From a virus, in IMG/VR virus record IMGVR_UViG_3300036884_000037, positions 1 to 32,553 of that record: a stretch of DNA of 32,553 nucleotides. One strand, 5' to 3'. Below the pieces are notes generated by a model. The model was given only the letters and a program-made list of their open reading frames with translations. It had not been told where the DNA came from and searched no databases. The translations under genes and the position numbers were made by a program. The first letter of the stretch is position 1, and each line of letters opens with the position of its first letter. Shown here in pieces: positions 21,883-28,209 of this stretch.

Positions 21883-22365
21883 TTAGTTAAATCCCTGGTC
21901 TTCTTTTATCATCGCCCCTGCCGCCCCTGCCGCCCGTGCCGCCCGTGCCGCCGCATCTGCCGCCCCTGCCGCCCATGCCGCCGCATCTGCCGCCCGTGCC
22001 GCCGCATCTGCCGCCCGTGCCGCCTCCAGTTCGTCAGCAGTTGCCTCACCGTTAGCAAATCGTCTTGCTACTGATATAGCTGTCCTGGGGCGTGAATCGT
22101 CAGGATACTGAGATTCATACAGATGCAATACTGACTCGGCACAATCGCATGCTATCAGCCGCGCAATGCGATTTATTTCCGGGTGATCCACGGCACGTAA
22201 CGCCCACAGACAATCGTCAACGCCGTTTGAGTCCAGTATCTGTATCAGTGATATCGGTGCATCGGTTACGCCGCCGAGTGATTTAGCAAGTTTTCTGTAG
22301 CCGCTGTTACATGCCCCGGCGGTCTTTAGTGCGGCGAATGTTGTTGTTAAGTGTTTTTTGGTCAT
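21883..22365 (-). CDS. Imm5-like putative immunity-family protein with Ala-rich tail
   Basis: A 160-residue protein. The core (GVTDAPISLIQILDSNGVDD, WALRAVDHPEINRIARLIAC, DCAESVLHLYESQYPDDSRP) matches a widespread family described as Imm5-like putative immunity proteins, also found in phages. It ends in a run of ADAAARAADAAAW-type repeats, expected to form a long alanine-rich helix and encoded by GCCGCC-rich DNA repeats (about 21910-22025). Whether it acts in immunity here is unknown. The start follows a membrane micropeptide by five bases. Confidence 0.65.
   Translation of the reverse strand: MTKKHLTTTFAALKTAGACNSGYRKLAKSLGGVTDAPISLIQILDSNGVDDCLWALRAVDHPEINRIARLIACDCAESVLHLYESQYPDDSRPRTAISVARRFANGEATADELEAARAADAAARAADAAAWAAGAADAAARAARAAGAAGAMIKEDQGFN
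21908..22026 (-). repeat. GCCGCC-type short tandem repeats coding the Ala-rich tail
   Basis: The plus strand shows repeated TGCCGCCCGTGCCGCC and TGCCGCCGCATC units, about 6-15 bp each, which encode the AARAADAAA tail. The units are imperfect but near identical, so recombination could change copy number without frameshift. GC content is far above the surroundings. Confidence 0.8.
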
Positions 22366-22370
22366 TTTCG

Positions 22371-22427
22371 TTATCCCCTTTGCCAGACAATTAGAATAAT
22401 TACTGCTAGAGCTATTGTTTCAAGCAT
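22371..22427 (-). CDS. 18-residue membrane micropeptide
   Basis: ATG at 22427 with AGGAGGCTATACA upstream opens MLETIALAVIILIVWQRG, then TAA. It is one short hydrophobic helix ending in Arg-Gly. The nearly perfect ribosome site is the main support. It directly precedes the Imm5-like gene and follows a long perfect palindrome. Confidence 0.5.
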   Translation of the reverse strand: MLETIALAVIILIVWQRG

Positions 22428-22457
22428 TGTATAGCCTCCTGGACGTGCTGAGTGTGC

Positions 22458-22484
22458 GTTAACTGCCAAGACTTGGCAGTTAAC
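22458..22484. promoter_or_regulatory. 27-bp perfect palindrome, putative operator
   Basis: GTTAACTGCCAAG (22458-22470), one base, CTTGGCAGTTAAC (22472-22484). The arms are perfect inverted repeats of 13 bp. Neither side is followed by a T-run, so a terminator is unlikely. It lies just upstream of the micropeptide and Imm5-like genes and overlaps the stop of a 22-residue frame. A dimeric repressor site is the simplest reading. Confidence 0.6.
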
Positions 22485-22548
22485 AATCAACAATAAAAGT
22501 GATTGTATCCTCATCATGATCACAACAAGTATAACCATATTGTTCCAT
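22480..22548 (-). CDS. Possible 22-residue peptide
   Basis: ATG at 22548, two bases after the upstream gene's TAA, encodes MEQYGYTCCDHDEDTITFIV and two residues more, with three cysteines and acidic residues. The ribosome site is poor (GGTG 16 bases away), so coupling would be needed. Its stop falls in the palindrome. Confidence 0.35.
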   Translation of the reverse strand: MEQYGYTCCDHDEDTITFIVDC

Positions 22549-22552
22549 AATT

Positions 22553-23101
22553 TTATGCCAGTTCACCTTCAGTTGTAAATTCATATTCATTTGATAGTAT
22601 TGTTTCTTTGATTGCTTCTTCTGACTGTAAATATTCAAATTCTTTTTGCAGGATACGGGTGTAATCTTCTGTTATTGACTTTTTGAAGTCTTCTTTTAAA
22701 TCTTCCATTTTGCTTTCAAGATTATTCAATGTGTCTTGTACACATTTACGCCATTTGTTACGTGAGTATATATCGTCACATTTATCACGTTTTACAGAAA
22801 GCGGTTTATATTCATCAAGAAACCTTTTAGCTGTTTTATATGTTTCACAATCAATACCATGATTTTCAAGAATCAATTCAGCCGTTTCATCGGGATTGCA
22901 GATTGTAGTTTTAGCATGACGGTTTCTGTCGAGATTAAAATGCAGAATTGTTATGCCGACCTGATTAGCGTCTTCATAAACACTTTCCCACCAATTATAA
23001 TCAACATTAATATCCGATAAATTGTTGATTGCGTTTTCTTTTGCCCTGTCTGATAGTTCATCGAATGTATAAAGGTTTCTTGTTATGGTTTCAGTTCTCA
23101 T
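22553..23101 (-). CDS. Conserved phage protein of unknown function
   Basis: A 182-residue protein. NLYTFDELSDRAKENAINNL (about 9-28) and YNWWESVYEDANQVGI (about 35-50) match a family of phage proteins that share the YTFDELS-x-AK start and WW-x-SVYEDA motif and have no proven role. The rest is helical and charged, with NNLESKMEDLKEDFKKSI likely a coiled coil. AAAAGGAGATAAAACA precedes the ATG. AT-rich codon use differs somewhat from the GC-rich gene downstream. Confidence 0.75.
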   Translation of the reverse strand: MRTETITRNLYTFDELSDRAKENAINNLSDINVDYNWWESVYEDANQVGITILHFNLDRNRHAKTTICNPDETAELILENHGIDCETYKTAKRFLDEYKPLSVKRDKCDDIYSRNKWRKCVQDTLNNLESKMEDLKEDFKKSITEDYTRILQKEFEYLQSEEAIKETILSNEYEFTTEGELA

Positions 23102-23124
23102 TGTTTTATCTCCTTTTAGTAGAA

Positions 23125-23316
23125 TTATGACTTAACAAAATCACCGAATTCATTTTCTAATTCAACAATTACAGTATCAAACGGTTTATGTTTACAAGCT
23201 TCAATGTCTCTTTTATGTTTTACTGCAATTCTTTTTGTTTTCCAGCTTGTACGATTTTTAACAGATAAATAAGAAGCTTCACCTTTTGAATTTATAAGTT
23301 TAACGCTGTAATACAT
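23125..23316 (-). CDS. Small basic hypothetical protein
   Basis: A 63-residue protein (MYYSVKLINSKGEASYLSVK, RTSWKTKRIAVKHKRD, TVIVELENEFGDFVKS). It looks like a compact beta-alpha-beta fold in which IAVKHKRDIE would be the helix. AAAAGGAGTTTATT precedes the ATG. The first 25 bases overlap the preceding gene. The role is unknown. Confidence 0.65.
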   Translation of the reverse strand: MYYSVKLINSKGEASYLSVKNRTSWKTKRIAVKHKRDIEACKHKPFDTVIVELENEFGDFVKS

Positions 23317-23390
23317 AATAAACTCCTTTTAAATGTAATAACTTCATTATATCCGTTTTTGTATGTTTGCCATACCTTGAAAGTTTTCAT
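23292..23390 (-). CDS. 32-residue hypothetical peptide
   Basis: ATG at 23390 with AAAGGAGATTAATAAA encodes MKTFKVWQTYKNGYNEVITF and 12 more residues, ending in TAA inside the next gene. MKT-x-KVW openings are frequent in small phage proteins. The strong ribosome site supports translation. Confidence 0.5.
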   Translation of the reverse strand: MKTFKVWQTYKNGYNEVITFKRSLLCITALNL

Positions 23391-23437
23391 TTTATTAATC
23401 TCCTTTATCTGCATACTTGGGCATCTAAATTGTCAAC

Positions 23438-24043
23438 CTAATTATATTCAATGGCAACGGCCATTCCATTTATGTTTTCAAACTCCAGTTCCAAGCACAA
23501 CTGCTGGTCGAGTGGTATATTAATCGGCCTTCGAAAAGACACTTCGCACCGGCGACCCCTGCAATAACCTGCATATTCCTCTTGCGCACCCTGGATGGTA
23601 GTAATCTCAAGTCTCTGGGTTCCTGGTTTCTGTAAAATTTTAGCCGTGTTATTGCCAAGTCCCTTGTCTCCGATGATGATAGCCGTATGCAATAAATCAT
23701 AGTTGCCTGTCGGCTGGACCGGTTCGGCATCTACCCAAAAATTTGAGGCATATAATCCACGGTCCTCATCACGATAATGTCTAAAGCTCAGATCCCGATA
23801 TACAACCACGTCGCCCTTGCGCGGTACTGATATCTCAATCGAACGTGTATCAAGGAGCTGCTCTATATCGTCCTGGTCATACCAAGTGAGATATTTATCC
23901 CAGCCAAGCGCATATGCTGTAAAACCCCAACAATTGAACGACTTCCTGATATAGAACTTAGGGTCCAATGCATTCTGAATAATATTGTCTTCTTTCAATT
24001 CATTCAAAATAGCTTCAATCTTGGCAGGGGCTATTGTTTCCAT
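23438..24043 (-). CDS. Papain-fold (NlpC/P60- or CHAP-like) cysteine peptidase candidate
   Basis: A 201-residue protein. SFNCWGFTAYALGW (35-48) looks like the catalytic Cys38 helix of NlpC/P60-type enzymes. PRKGDVVVYRD (74-84) is the usual strand after it, and DLLHTAIIIGD (116-126) provides His119. The C-terminal 60 residues add a beta-rich extension. Such enzymes cut peptidoglycan stems or amides, so it could act in lysis, but no cell-wall-binding domain is seen. Its promoter lies at 24110-24137 and its leader is AAAGGAGTTAAGCATG. The final assignment needs structural comparison. Confidence 0.5.
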   Translation of the reverse strand: METIAPAKIEAILNELKEDNIIQNALDPKFYIRKSFNCWGFTAYALGWDKYLTWYDQDDIEQLLDTRSIEISVPRKGDVVVYRDLSFRHYRDEDRGLYASNFWVDAEPVQPTGNYDLLHTAIIIGDKGLGNNTAKILQKPGTQRLEITTIQGAQEEYAGYCRGRRCEVSFRRPINIPLDQQLCLELEFENINGMAVAIEYN

Positions 24044-24109
24044 GCTTAACTCCTTTGGTTTATATGCCTTGTATGAAGGCGTGTTAATTTTTCTTTTAAT
24101 GTTATACTA

Positions 24110-24137
24110 AATATACGCCCATTACTCGGGAAGTCAA
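24110..24137 (-). promoter_or_regulatory. Sigma70-type promoter for the cysteine peptidase-like gene
   Basis: On the minus strand TTGACT (24137-24132), 16 bases, TATATT (24115-24110), about 65 bases upstream of the ATG. It faces left and lies right beside the inverted-repeat island, whose first copy is only 12 bases upstream of the -35. Confidence 0.6.
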
Positions 24138-24148
24138 GAAGTTTTTTG

Positions 24149-24702
24149 TGTAATCTGAGACAAGTACTGTTCCGTCAATTTTGTCTTAGATTACCGTGCA
24201 GAGGTGCGTTCATTAGAATTGCTGGACACTGGTATTAAAGTTTTCCGTACCATAAAAGAAAATGGGTGGGTATGTTTTCTTTCTTTACATAAACGCTTTA
24301 ATTTGATAGTCCAGGTAGAAAACGGACGAAAAATTGTTTATATAATGTGAGACTGACATACCATATCTAGTTTTTATCAACACTATATGTTGTGCTTTTT
24401 ATGCAATGTGAGACAATAGTTGTCTCAGATTACAGTGCGATTTAGATTAAATGTATCAGACGATACAGAAAATATTGTATTAGCAAAAGTTGACTGTATT
24501 AGTGTAGTTCTTGTAACTCGGTATTCTTGTTGTCTTTTTTCGTGTATTGTCTCAGATTGTACATATAGTTGATGTAAGGTTCCAAAACAATAGAGGCCTA
24601 AAATCGCATTCTTCTGTAATTCTGAGACAATGCTGGACGGTTTTTCCGAACATCTTTTTATGCGTTACATCAAAAACTATGCAAAAGTGTCTCAGATTTA
24701 CA
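24149..24702. repeat. Eight-copy inverted-repeat array in a gene-free island
   Basis: A 15-16 bp motif related to TGTAATCTGAGACAA occurs eight times. Forward copies are at 24149-24163, 24341-24355, 24402-24416 and 24615-24630. Reverse copies (TTGTCTCAGATTACA type) are at 24181-24195, 24420-24434, 24547-24561 and 24688-24702. The order (+ - + + - - + -) makes them pair as nested or adjacent hairpins, e.g. 24402-24434 with a three-base loop. The core TCT(G/C)AGA is itself near-palindromic. Spacers are unequal and unique, so it is not a CRISPR array. The island 24044-25178 otherwise has no supportable gene. Origin iterons, operator cluster or structured RNA are all possible. Confidence 0.75.
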
Positions 24703-25097
24703 GAAGATCGTCAAATAGAGCGTCTATAATTCCTTTGTTACAAATTTATATAGCCATCTTTTTATATGATACATTGGATATATGAGTTATTTCAACAAGA
24801 TGGACTATATTGGAAAGCGGACCCCCTCGGTAAAACAGAACAAAAAAACACGTTTACTTGTCAATTTTTGCTTAACTCCACTCCACTTTGCATCATAAGC
24901 ATATAACTCTTTTTTTCTTCTTAACGTCCAAGTATGGGATTTTCAAAGAACTATTTTGGTCTGGAAATTATTGCATTAACTATTACTATATTTTTCAGCG
25001 ATACACCACTTCCAAAATATGTAATGATATTATATACTTTGAGCGTGATATATTATAACAGTCTCTAATCATATAAACAAAACGGTTAACTTCTGTT

Positions 25098-25150
25098 AAT
25101 GCATCGTGCGATACGTTTCAGCATATTATATGTATATCGCACGATGCATT
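25098..25150. repeat. Perfect 16-bp inverted repeat with 21-base loop
   Basis: AATGCATCGTGCGATA (25098-25113) and its exact reverse complement (25135-25150) flank a 21-base AT-rich loop. Each arm holds the near-palindrome ATCGTGCGAT. It stands 29 bases beyond the stop of the leftward gene at 25179. No T-run follows on the left, so it may be an mRNA-end-protecting hairpin, a pair of protein sites, or an origin element. Between 24703 and 25097 I see only AT-rich sequence. Confidence 0.7.
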
Positions 25151-25178
25151 CATTATACCCCACTAAGGTTGTGTTTTT

Positions 25179-25361
25179 CTAATTAACCTGTCGCGGTTCA
25201 CAGATACCCTGTCGAATTAGGTCTGAGGCGGTTCGGCCGTAAGATCCTTGCAACTGATATGCAAGGCCACTGTCAATAAGTGCCTGAAATAGTTCAACAA
25301 CTTCAACATGCTCCAGTTCGCCTGATTCGTATGCCATAATTTGACCTACAAGATCTCGCAT
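25179..25361 (-). CDS. Small conserved phage protein (DUF7417-like)
   Basis: A 60-residue protein: MRDLVGQIMAYESGELEHVE, LFQALIDSGLAYQLQGSYGR, TASDLIRQGIC. The MAYESGEL and LQGSYGRTA motifs are those of a very common small phage family, which I believe is catalogued as DUF7417, with no known function. AAAGGAGACGAGA precedes the ATG. It is the last gene before the repeat island on the leftward transcript. Confidence 0.8.
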   Translation of the reverse strand: MRDLVGQIMAYESGELEHVEVVELFQALIDSGLAYQLQGSYGRTASDLIRQGICEPRQVN

Positions 25362-25373
25362 TCTCGTCTCCTT

Positions 25374-25544
25374 TTAGCTTTCATCTGATACCGTGTACCC
25401 TAACTGTCTTAAACTCTGGGCAACAAGTTTCGCTTCTTTTAAGCTCAGATTGCCTGTCACGTAACAGAAGGGATAGTCTGAGCGAATATAGTACCCTACA
25501 TCGTCCATTTTTATTGAGTATGTCATTTTCGGTAATACTATCAT
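25374..25544 (-). CDS. 56-residue hypothetical protein
   Basis: Start at the second ATG (25544), because AAGGAG lies six bases before it while the ATG at 25550 touches the site. The protein reads MIVLPKMTYSIKMDDVGYYI, FCYVTGNLSLKEAKLVAQSL and ends LGYTVSDES, a compact alpha/beta peptide. The SLKEAKLVAQSLRQLGY end is common in small phage proteins. The role is unknown. Confidence 0.65.
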   Translation of the reverse strand: MIVLPKMTYSIKMDDVGYYIRSDYPFCYVTGNLSLKEAKLVAQSLRQLGYTVSDES

Positions 25545-25556
25545 CCGCATCTCCTT

Positions 25557-25820
25557 TTAATGTTTCATCTCATTGCAGATGAAGGAGCTGTCACACCCGA
25601 TATTCTGTATCAGGCAACATTCCTGATTGTTGATATGATTTATAAGCTCTACGCAAGCCAACACGGTCTTCGGGTCGGCGTCTACTATCTCGATTATCAA
25701 GCTCTTCTCTTCTTGCCCCTTCCAGTAGCCTGTAGCGTGTATTATCGTAAAGCTGTCAAACAGTTCCGACACGATTGTTTCGGTTCCGATAATGTCTTCG
25801 GTTAATATTCTTGTTAGCAT
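25557..25820 (-). CDS. Conserved small phage protein of unknown function
   Basis: An 87-residue protein: SELFDSFTIIHATGYWKGQE, SLIIEIVDADPKTVLACVEL, INHINNQECCLIQNIGCD. The FTIIHATGYWKG...EKSLIIEI layout recalls a small ferredoxin-fold protein family of phages and bacteria (with YWKG-x4-E core) that lacks a role. AAAAAGGAGATACGATC precedes the ATG. Confidence 0.7.
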   Translation of the reverse strand: MLTRILTEDIIGTETIVSELFDSFTIIHATGYWKGQEEKSLIIEIVDADPKTVLACVELINHINNQECCLIQNIGCDSSFICNEMKH

Positions 25821-25835
25821 GATCGTATCTCCTTT

Positions 25836-26213
25836 TTAATAGTTTATTCCATAATAGCAATCAATATTACTGGCAAGGTTAAGCATATCGTATTCAGTAG
25901 GATTTTCAAAATCAGGTTTACAGTTTCCATAATCGCAACAAGAATCAATATTGGCCTTATTTTGTTCATACAATTCAAGCAAATCATTAAATGTATATTG
26001 AACGTCAAGAATATATGCGTCTGTTTTTCTTAACTGAGGCGGCAACAACTTACCATTATCATTCCATGCGAGACAACCACTTGTTGCTGTAAATCTTACA
26101 TAACAATCTTTATCAAGCTTGCCATTTTTAACAAGCTTTTTACTGTTAAACTCCATCATTAAATATCCTTCTGCACGACAAACACTTAAATTTATATCAA
26201 TTCCAATTTTCAT
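25836..26213 (-). CDS. Hypothetical phage protein
   Basis: A 125-residue protein: MKIGIDINLSVCRAEGYLMM start, FTATSGCLAWNDNGKLLPPQ middle, acidic Cys-containing end (SCCDYGNCKPDF, SNIDCYYGINY). AT-rich codon use like its neighbours. AAAAGGAGTAAGTT precedes the ATG. No family was recognised. Confidence 0.65.
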   Translation of the reverse strand: MKIGIDINLSVCRAEGYLMMEFNSKKLVKNGKLDKDCYVRFTATSGCLAWNDNGKLLPPQLRKTDAYILDVQYTFNDLLELYEQNKANIDSCCDYGNCKPDFENPTEYDMLNLASNIDCYYGINY

Positions 26214-26254
26214 AACTTACTCCTTTTAAATGAATTCTGACTCACATTTGATTG

Positions 26255-26386
26255 TTATACTTCGATTGCTTGCCATTTATCCCAGTCTATCAAGGCCAGT
26301 TCGCCATTAGTGCAAAGGTTATGAAATGCATATGCACTGAATTCAAACGAACATTGATTCCGATATGTACAATATGAACATTTCAT
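26255..26386 (-). CDS. 43-residue Cys-containing mini-protein
   Basis: ATG at 26386 overlaps the upstream TGA (ATGA) and AAAGGAG lies in the preceding codons. It begins MKCSYCTYRNQCSFEFSAYA and continues NLCTNGELALIDWDK. CxxC plus two further Cys fits one zinc site. No family was recognised. Confidence 0.6.
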   Translation of the reverse strand: MKCSYCTYRNQCSFEFSAYAFHNLCTNGELALIDWDKWQAIEV

Positions 26387-26487
26387 CTTGAGGCTCCTTT
26401 GATTGTTGTACTGAAACTATTGAGCGCGTCCTGATACTCAGCTTCGAGTGCTGCATATTCTTTATATAATGTTTCAAGCGTTTTCAT
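26383..26487 (-). CDS. 34-residue helical peptide, first gene of the leftward arm
   Basis: ATG at 26487, preceded by AAAAGGAAAACGAAA and by a promoter at 26509-26536. It reads MKTLETLYKEYAALEAEYQD and ends in TIKGASR, a charged amphipathic helix. It is the first leftward gene after the divergent control region and is coupled by ATGA to the next. Confidence 0.55.
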   Translation of the reverse strand: MKTLETLYKEYAALEAEYQDALNSFSTTIKGASR

Positions 26488-26508
26488 TTTCGTTTTCCTT
26501 TTGACTAA

Positions 26509-26575
26509 AGCATACCACTAGTTGATTGAATGTCAACAAAGAGTATTTGACATCCTTTTTTGTAAGAAGTAACGT
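26509..26575. promoter_or_regulatory. Back-to-back divergent promoters between the two arms
   Basis: Leftward: TTGACA (26536-26531), 16 bases, TATGCT (26514-26509). Rightward: TTGACA (26547-26552), 17 bases, TAACGT (26570-26575). The two -35 boxes are 10 bases apart and form an inverted repeat. This lies between the leftward genes and the rightward PhoH gene in the 26488-26841 gap. Confidence 0.55.
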
Positions 26576-26587
26576 GCGCGGGCGCTC

Positions 26588-26620
26588 GGGGGTCTGGGGG
26601 GTGAGGCATAGGAGGGGGGG
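26588..26620 (+). other. G-run tract, possible G-quadruplex or end-related site
   Basis: Runs of five G (26588-26592), six G (26596-26601) and seven G (26614-26620) with short loops, preceded by GTGCGCGGGCGCTC. This GC-rich block stands in an AT-rich non-coding gap. On a rightward transcript it would form a G-rich leader. A cos- or pac-related role is another possibility. No gene is seen around it. Confidence 0.5.
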
Positions 26621-26761
26621 TGAGTGAATGATTCGCCCCAGTACGCGAAACCCTAGTATTTTAACCATGTAACGCAAGATACAAGAATACTTGATTTCCT
26701 TACACAAAATTTTTCCCCTTTTTAATATCTTCAATGTATCGCAGGTTACATATTATAACTA

Positions 26762-26790
26762 TTGACTTCTCCTGATGACTTTGATATCTT
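26762..26790 (+). promoter_or_regulatory. Sigma70-type promoter for the PhoH gene
   Basis: TTGACT (26762-26767), 17 bases, TATCTT (26785-26790), about 50 bases upstream of the PhoH ATG, with GAAAGGAGCAAAAC as ribosome site. It faces right and is the nearest promoter to the rightward arm. Confidence 0.65.
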
Positions 26791-26841
26791 ATAGTCACAT
26801 AGGCAGACATCGTCCACCCCCTTCTACGAAAGGAGCAAAAC

Positions 26842-28209
26842 ATGACCGTAAACTACGTCCTAGATACCAACATCCTACTCCACGATGCCCAAGCAGTAAC
26901 AGCCTTTGGCCCCAATAATGTCCTTATCCCCATTGTAGTAATCGAAGAACTCGACACTTTTAAGAAAGAAATGAACGATTTAGGCCGCAATGCAAGGGCG
27001 TTTTCTCGTTTTATCGACTCCCTACGGGCCAAAGGAAGCCTGATTGACGGTGTGAAACTCAATTCAGAAGGCGGAAGACTGCGTGTAATACGATGCACCG
27101 CAGCAGCATTGGAAGAAATGCCCGATGACATGGATCATAAAATGGCAGATACCAGGATTTTGGCAGCAGCACTCGAAGTTATGAGGGCGAATCCTGGTGA
27201 TACAACCATTTTATGTACTCGGGACACCAATCTTCGGATCAAAGCAGACATTGTTGGTGTACAGGCAGAGACATATGACACAAATAAGGTATCAGTTGAT
27301 GATCTTTATACCGGAATAGCGAAGCTACCGGCTGGTTGTAGCCCATTTGACTATCCAGAAGGCACCTTTGCCCCAAATGAGTTCGTGATCGACGCAGAGG
27401 GCGGGATATTTCGTTACGATGCTGAGTCTCAGTTGGTCTGTGCGGTATCAGATCCAGGTAAAATCTGTGATCTGGAGGCACTAAATGAAGAACAGGTCAT
27501 GGCACTGGATCTTTTATTAGATGATCGGATCAAATTGGTAACTCTGGTAGGAAAAGCAGGAACAGGGAAAACTCTGTTGGCCATAGCAGCCGGACTCAAA
27601 CTCGTGACTGAGAATTTTACCTACCGGAAGATGCTGGTTGGTCGTCCGATAGTCGAGATGGGGAAAGGGATCGGGTTTTTGCCAGGAGATATCAGAGATA
27701 AGCTTGCACCTTATATGCAACCGATATATGATAACGTCGAATTTTTACTTTCAGGGTATCAGGTCGGGTCTTCTCGGATCATGAAACCGCTGGAGCCAAA
27801 AAAGAAGCTCGGGAAGTCGAAAGGGGATATTCCTCCAGAAGATCCCGAGTGCAAAGAGCGCGGGGCGTTCGGGAATGCATACATGGAGTTGATTGCCGCG
27901 GGGATTATGGAGATTGAACCATTGACTTATATCAGGGGGCGGTCCATTCCACAACAGTTCCTCATTATTGACGAAGCACAGAACTTGACACCACATGAGG
28001 TAAAGACTATAATCACTCGTGTTGGTAAAGGAACGAAAATAATTCTGACCGGAGATCCGAATCAGATCGACAATCCATTTTTGGATGCGGCATCGAACGG
28101 ATTGACATATGTGGTTGAACGGTTTAAGGATCAGGCAATCGCTGGTCACATTACATTAACAAAAGGAGAGCGGTCAGAGTTGGCAGAGATCGCATCGAAT
28201 ATTCTGTGA
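26842..28209 (+). CDS. phoH: PhoH-family protein with N-terminal PIN domain
   Basis: A 455-residue two-domain protein. Residues 1-150 are a PIN nuclease domain: VLDTNILLHD (Asp8), VIEELD, DHKMADTRIL and LCTRDTNLRIKA give the acidic cluster. The rest is a PhoH ATPase with Walker A GKAGTGKT (237-244), GRPIVEMGKGIGFLPG, and Walker B FLIIDEAQ (373-380), then TGDPNQID. PIN-PhoH2 proteins act as RNA helicase-nucleases. Phage PhoH roles remain uncertain. An insert (PKKKLGKSKGDI) precedes GAFGNAY. It heads the rightward arm, with its own promoter. Confidence 0.92.
   Translation: MTVNYVLDTNILLHDAQAVTAFGPNNVLIPIVVIEELDTFKKEMNDLGRNARAFSRFIDSLRAKGSLIDGVKLNSEGGRLRVIRCTAAALEEMPDDMDHKMADTRILAAALEVMRANPGDTTILCTRDTNLRIKADIVGVQAETYDTNKVSVDDLYTGIAKLPAGCSPFDYPEGTFAPNEFVIDAEGGIFRYDAESQLVCAVSDPGKICDLEALNEEQVMALDLLLDDRIKLVTLVGKAGTGKTLLAIAAGLKLVTENFTYRKMLVGRPIVEMGKGIGFLPGDIRDKLAPYMQPIYDNVEFLLSGYQVGSSRIMKPLEPKKKLGKSKGDIPPEDPECKERGAFGNAYMELIAAGIMEIEPLTYIRGRSIPQQFLIIDEAQNLTPHEVKTIITRVGKGTKIILTGDPNQIDNPFLDAASNGLTYVVERFKDQAIAGHITLTKGERSELAEIASNIL

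Noticed and set aside
24149-24702. CRISPR array
   Set aside because: The repeats are only 15-16 bp, face both ways and have very unequal spacing. No cas gene is nearby, and the Cas4-like nuclease at 9213-10388 fits phage recombination.
24547-24729. Plus-strand protein of 60 residues starting at TTG
   Set aside because: The start lies in a repeat copy, there is no ribosome site, and the frame crosses three repeat copies. Composition is that of non-coding AT-rich DNA.
26474-26734. 86-residue minus-strand frame across the divergent control region
   Set aside because: It covers the promoter pair and the G-run tract, lacks a ribosome site, and overlaps the better supported 34-residue gene.
26641-26760. 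Tail-to-tail terminator in the divergent gap
   Set aside because: The short CAAG...CTTG pairings near 26675-26693 are only four bp and the nearby T-runs are not placed after a stem.
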